Assembly: GCA_015099395.1 (NCBI GenBank)
Contig: AP024096.1
Coordinates: 6,303,485-6,367,484 of the forward strand
Source of the DNA: Ktedonobacteria bacterium brp13
Lineage (GTDB): Bacteria > Chloroflexota > Ktedonobacteria > Ktedonobacterales > Ktedonobacteraceae
DNA length: 64,000 nucleotides
Direction of reading: 5' to 3'
Shown here in pieces: positions 61,516 through 64,000 of this stretch. The number at the start of each line of letters is the position of its first letter. Positions within the stretch are counted from its first letter, which is position 1. The notes beneath the pieces were generated by a model. That model saw nothing but the letters and a program-made list of their open reading frames with translations. It ran no database searches and was not told where the DNA came from. The translations under genes and the position numbers were made by a program.

Positions 61516-62204
61516 TTCTTCGGTACAGCACACTAAACGGTGGATGAGCTCAAAACAAGTTTGCGAGGCTGTCCCCGTGATCGTTTCGGATGTATCAGCA
61601 CTGAGAACACAGAAGATGACAGAAAGTGCAGCAGACAGGCTCTGTCTCTGTGTTTAGGCCATCAGAACTGTCACCGCCTTTGGCAGGTGGGGAAGTACGT
61701 GAGAACGGAAACACATGTGCAGGCAATCCCTGTCTTCTTGGGGTTCCGCTACGTAAGTTGTCATGAAGGGCAGGGTAGCGGGCATTGTTCAAATTGGCAG
61801 GTTCTATATGGCTTTTCGGGCAAATAGTCTTGATGGAAGAGGACCGAATTGCCAAATGGAAACGGAACAACCACTATTTTTGACAGGGTGACGGTCTGGA
61901 TAATCAGCTTTTGAGCCTTTTATAGTGGTGCTAGTTCCGGCTTTGTGGATTATCTAAAGTTCAATTTTTACAACGCAGGAAGGAAGAGCTTTCATACGTC
62001 ATGAACGTTTTTAACGTAGTATGCGTCGTATGGCTTGAGAAGCCGAAGCGTACAACGTTAACATTTTTGTTGAAAGCTTCAATCACGAACGAAAAACGTC
62101 AACGTTGTACGTCGTTGACGGTCTGCCTGAACCTTCAGATAACTATTGTTTTGGGAACTAGCAGTGAAACAGGATACTCCTTTTACCTCTCGTAACCGCT
62201 ATCC
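61516..62204. other. Non-coding end of captured segment, with palindrome cluster
   Basis: Overlapping open frames on both strands at 61540-61870 have no recognisable product and are not called. From about 61994 to 62125 the DNA is dense in inverted repeats: CGTACAACGTTAAC (62049-62062) with GTCAACGTTGTACG (62098-62111), CGTCAACG/CGTTGACG (62097-62120), CATAC/GTATG around AACGTTTTTAACGT (61997-62023) and TTGAA/TTCAA near 62070. This could be a protein-binding site or a remnant of another element. Confidence 0.45.
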
Positions 62205-62242
62205 GACCCAGGGCCGAGATACCTGTAAAAATAGGACATAGG
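62205..62242 (+). repeat. Terminal inverted repeat, inner left (miniature element)
   Basis: GACCCAGGGCCGAGATACC followed by TGTAAAAATAGGACATAGG. Similarity to the outer left end continues a few bases inward (GGGAAA), so it is a left-type end. The bases before it are TATCC. Confidence 0.88.
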
Positions 62243-62345
62243 GGAAATGAGTAAAAGATGCATTATTTGTCATTTCTGCTTCGTCTTCGCTATGTTCTTG
62301 AACGCTAGAACCTGAGCAGACATGGCATTGCCTCAATCTTGAGGG

Positions 62346-62359
62346 CCTTAGCAGATGAA
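62346..62359 (-). repeat. Recombination-site arm in miniature element
   Basis: CCTTAGCAGATGAA is the exact complement of TTCATCTGCTAAGG found twice between tnpA and tnpI (57263 and 57298). It suggests the miniature element once held, or still holds, a TnpI binding site. Confidence 0.7.
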
Positions 62360-62463
62360 AAAGCCCTGTTTTAATTAGCTTTTCGTCCGCTCACCTAAAT
62401 TAGTAGCAGTATCTTTCTGCAAGGATGAGATAGAGAGCGAATTTAGCATTATTACATCTCATA

Positions 62464-62501
62464 CCTATGTCCTATTTTTGCACGTATCTCGGCTGTGGGT
62501 C
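62464..62501 (-). repeat. Terminal inverted repeat, outer right
   Basis: On the minus strand it reads GACCCACAGCCGAGATACG followed by TGCAAAAATAGGACATAGG. It is followed by TGGTA (62502-62506), the target duplication. Confidence 0.92.
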
Positions 62502-62506
62502 TGGTA
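62502..62506 (+). repeat. Target site duplication, right copy
   Basis: TGGTA repeats the five bases at 54082-54086 on the other side of the insertion. Confidence 0.92.
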
Positions 62507-62691
62507 TCGGTACTGCTCTGATCTACGCCGTCGAACAGCGAGCGCAGCATGTGGGCCAGTCAAAAGTCGCATTACTGGTCGATGAAGAGAACGCACGCGC
62601 CCACCGCCTTTATCTGCATCTAGGCTTCAAGCCGGAGCGCAGTATCAATCTTTATCAGCAGCCCCATCTCCATATGATCAAAAACCTGTAG
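62507..62691 (+). pseudogene. GNAT N-acetyltransferase, 3' part
   Basis: This is the rest of the interrupted acetyltransferase: IGTALIYAVEQRAQHVG completes the acetyl-CoA loop and helix, and ENARAHRLYLHLGFKPERS is the usual GNAT C-terminal strand-helix with the Tyr. The frame follows directly from codon 123 of the 5' part when the insertion is removed. It has no start of its own in the chromosome and cannot make the enzyme alone. Confidence 0.93.
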
Positions 62692-62859
62692 CCCGGCTGG
62701 AGCGCTCGCTGTGAAGGTAGCATGCAGTGTAAATATATATTGATGCAATGCGATACGATCCCACGCCACTTCTTATTGTAGCGTCACGAAAATAGTCTGG
62801 CTTCCGTGTAATAAATGTTCATAATGTATGGGATTTGTTGAAAAAGGAAGGTGGAACTT

Positions 62860-63471
62860 ATGCAATCTATGACAAAACCTCTAGATGGTATGCGTATCGC
62901 GATCCTGGCGACCGACGACTTCGAGCAGGTTGAGCTAACCGAGCCACGTAGGGCATTAGAGAAAGCGGGTGCGCAGACTGTGCTGATCTCCAATAAATCC
63001 GGTCAGGTGCAGGGGGTCAACCACGATGAGAAGGCAGATAGCTTCCCCGTCCAGATGACGTTAGACCAGGCCAATCCAAACGACTTCGATGGTGTCCTCT
63101 TACCAGGTGGTGCTATAAATGCCGATGCTATCCGTATGGAGCAGAAGGCACGTACATTTGTACAACAGGTTGACAAGAGCGGTCGTCCGATGGCCGTCAT
63201 CTGCCACGCCCCCTGGTTACTGGTCTCCTCCGGCCTCATCAAAGGTCGTAAACTGACTAGCTACTACACCATTCAAGACGACATTCGTAACGCAGGTGGT
63301 ACCTGGGTCGACCAGGAGTTCGTCCGTGACGGCAACCTGGCAACCAGCCGTAGCCCACAGGATCTCTCTGCATTCAACAGTGGCATTGTCAACCTCTTCT
63401 CCGAATACAAACAGAAGGGCTCACTAGGCAAAGCTGCTGTCGCCAGTGCACAGGATATCATTTCAGGTTAA
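62860..63471 (+). CDS. DJ-1/PfpI family protein
   Basis: The 203-residue protein has the DJ-1/PfpI fold of the YhbO/PfpI type: MRIAILATDDFEQVEL (with the active-site Glu), GVLLPGGAINADAIR, the nucleophile elbow AVICHAPWLL with Cys, and SRSPQDLSAFNSGIV at the end. Members act as glyoxalase-like deglycases, stress chaperones or intracellular peptidases. ATG 62860 is chosen with AAGGAAGG 8 bases upstream; a GTG at 62851 is too close to that site. It ends at a large hairpin at 63513. Confidence 0.9.
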   Translation: MQSMTKPLDGMRIAILATDDFEQVELTEPRRALEKAGAQTVLISNKSGQVQGVNHDEKADSFPVQMTLDQANPNDFDGVLLPGGAINADAIRMEQKARTFVQQVDKSGRPMAVICHAPWLLVSSGLIKGRKLTSYYTIQDDIRNAGGTWVDQEFVRDGNLATSRSPQDLSAFNSGIVNLFSEYKQKGSLGKAAVASAQDIISG

Positions 63472-63512
63472 GTCAGAGTACGGAACCTGAATATCCGATA
63501 CATTGTAAAGTG

Positions 63513-63574
63513 AAGCACTCGCCGTCCCGTTCACAGCCTGTCGAAGGCTACGAACAGGATGGTGGGTGCTTTTT
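63513..63574 (+). terminator. Terminator after PfpI-family gene
   Basis: An imperfect stem of about 26 bp runs from AAGCACTCGCC (63513) to GGTGGGTGCTT (63561) around the loop GTCG, and is followed by a T run (TTTTT). It sits between two convergent genes. Confidence 0.78.
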
Positions 63575-63641
63575 GACTGACCTCTTTGCCGCCAGCGGTT
63601 TTTAGAAAAGTGAGGCGGAAGTTGGTTTTTGGGAGGGAAGT

Positions 63642-64000
63642 TTACAGGGCAGGTGCCCAAATGCCGAATTCGTTACCGTCGAGATCGGTGAACTGTGCCC
63701 ATTTGCCCCAGGGTTCCGTGCTTGGCTCTTTGGTTAGAGTGACCCCACGAGCCTTGAGCGTTTCACAGGTTGCTTCAATGTTGTCCGTATTCAGGATATA
63801 GCCGGTGAAGCCGGTTTTATCGCTACCCATCCGGCCGCGTAGGCTAAGCATGATATGGGTCTGTGCCCCAGGAAGAGCTATTTCGAGCCAACGCTCAGTC
63901 TCGCTCATGGGCTGGTCGTCGATCTTCTCAAAGCCGAGCGTATTCACATAGAAGTCGAGGGCTTTGTCCTGGTCGCTGACGCCTACACTGATGGTTCCGA
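63642..64000 (-). CDS. VOC (glyoxalase/bleomycin-resistance) family protein, partial
   Basis: The frame is open through the right edge, so the N-terminus is missing. The visible 118 residues begin GTISVGVSDQDKALDFYVNTLGFEKI, quoted here only as the pattern SVGVSDQDKALDFY, and end FTDLDGNEFGIWAP with the metal-binding Glu. This is a single VOC domain of about 120-130 residues; a dimer would bind a metal and act as a glyoxalase, dioxygenase or binding protein. The GTG at 63947 is an internal Val, not a start. Confidence 0.85.
   Translation of the reverse strand, partial: GTISVGVSDQDKALDFYVNTLGFEKIDDQPMSETERWLEIALPGAQTHIMLSLRGRMGSDKTGFTGYILNTDNIEATCETLKARGVTLTKEPSTEPWGKWAQFTDLDGNEFGIWAPAL

Larger units (their letters stand above)
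54087..62501. mobile_element. Compound Tn3-family insertion (8,415 bp)
   Basis: The unit is bounded by inverted repeats of 37-38 bp (GACCCA...CCGAGATAC...AATAGGACATAGG) and by TGGTA on both sides. Inside are a complete 6.1-kb transposon (54087-60175), about 2.0 kb of other DNA (60176-62204) and a 297-bp miniature element (62205-62501). The inner ends have different flanks (TGTTT after 60175, TATCC before 62205), so only the outer ends show a matched duplication. The simplest reading is that the whole 8.4 kb moved as one unit. Confidence 0.9.
62205..62501. mobile_element. Miniature Tn3-derived element (297 bp MITE/TIME)
   Basis: A non-coding element has complete 38-bp repeats at both ends (62205-62242 and 62464-62501), matching those of the 6.1-kb transposon. 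At 62346-62359 it carries CCTTAGCAGATGAA, the exact reverse complement of the 14-bp repeat in the transposon's recombination site. Miniature Tn3 relatives (TIMEs) that keep only repeats and a resolution site are known from other bacteria. It can be moved only by TnpA in trans. Confidence 0.85.

Noticed and set aside
61540..61870. Overlapping open frames on both strands after the orphan gene
   Set aside because: Neither has a good start signal, a recognisable domain or codon use like the neighbours; both contain low-complexity Cys/Pro stretches typical of chance frames.
60139..62242. A third transposon between the two inner inverted repeats (60175 and 62205)
   Set aside because: The tips of these repeats point outward from 60176-62204, so this segment is outside both elements, not an element with its own ends.
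63642..63947. Complete 101-codon VOC protein starting at 63947
   Set aside because: The frame continues upstream with VOC-family residues (SVGVSDQDKALDFY) to the window edge, so 63947 is an internal Val codon and the gene is partial.

Overview
The window looks like a chromosomal segment of a Gram-positive-type (monoderm) member of the Chloroflexota, most likely class Ktedonobacteria. This is inferred from gene content, not from a marker gene: many regulator genes (MerR-, XRE- and OmpR-type proteins joined to GAF, PAS or receiver domains), ECF-like sigma factors, Ser/Thr kinases, an LCP cell-wall ligase, lipoproteins with Thr/Pro-rich linkers, a caa3-type oxidase, and no outer-membrane genes. 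No tRNA, rRNA or CRISPR array was seen.

Layout. Positions 1-6.9 kb hold two related modules, each a MerR-type sensor protein divergent from an ECF-like sigma factor, with a P-loop kinase gene behind the second sensor. Positions 7-23 kb are mixed housekeeping: an M20 peptidase, NAD synthetase, a thioesterase, a HAD-IIA phosphatase, dnaA next to ridA, a Ser/Thr kinase, a TolB-like lipoprotein, an LCP protein, a GT4 glycosyltransferase, a macrodomain protein, HU and a metallo-beta-lactamase-fold hydrolase. Positions 23.5-25.7 kb carry two tandem paralogous lipoprotein genes. Positions 25.8-40.5 kb are a compact division and wall (dcw) cluster: mraZ-rsmH-ftsL-ftsI-orf-ftsW-murG-murC-murB-ftsQ-ftsA-ftsZ. 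It is preceded by MraZ operator repeats and two DnaA boxes, and it lacks mraY, murD, murE and murF. Positions 40.5-50.6 kb hold a DinB-like protein, a BON-domain membrane protein, an XRE-GAF regulator and the cytochrome oxidase genes (ctaB and SCO leftward; ctaC, ctaD, a subunit-IV-like gene and ctaE rightward). Positions 50.8-54.1 kb hold a histidine kinase fused to an OmpR-type regulator, a receiver-plus-membrane-hairpin protein and a GNAT acetyltransferase gene.

The GNAT gene is split by an 8,415-bp Tn3-family insertion (54087-62501) flanked by the 5-bp duplication TGGTA. Removing the insertion and one duplication restores the reading frame exactly. The insertion is compound. It consists of a 6.1-kb Tn3-type transposon (transposase, a tyrosine recombinase gene with an in-frame stop, and a Ser/Thr kinase passenger), then about 2.0 kb of unrelated DNA with an AT-rich unknown gene, then a 297-bp miniature element with the same terminal repeats. 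Only the outermost ends share a target duplication, so the whole unit probably moved together. A PfpI-family gene and a partial VOC gene close the window.

Possible new biology: (1) capture of host DNA by a Tn3 transposon using a miniature element as its second end; (2) a candidate respiratory-control module in which a 22-bp site (ATTCAGGT-N3-TGTAAGG) precedes ctaB, ctaC and the receiver-membrane gene, next to a kinase-regulator fusion whose receiver has lost its phospho-acceptor Asp, with a shared WP-type membrane hairpin in three nearby proteins; (3) the duplicated sensor/sigma modules.
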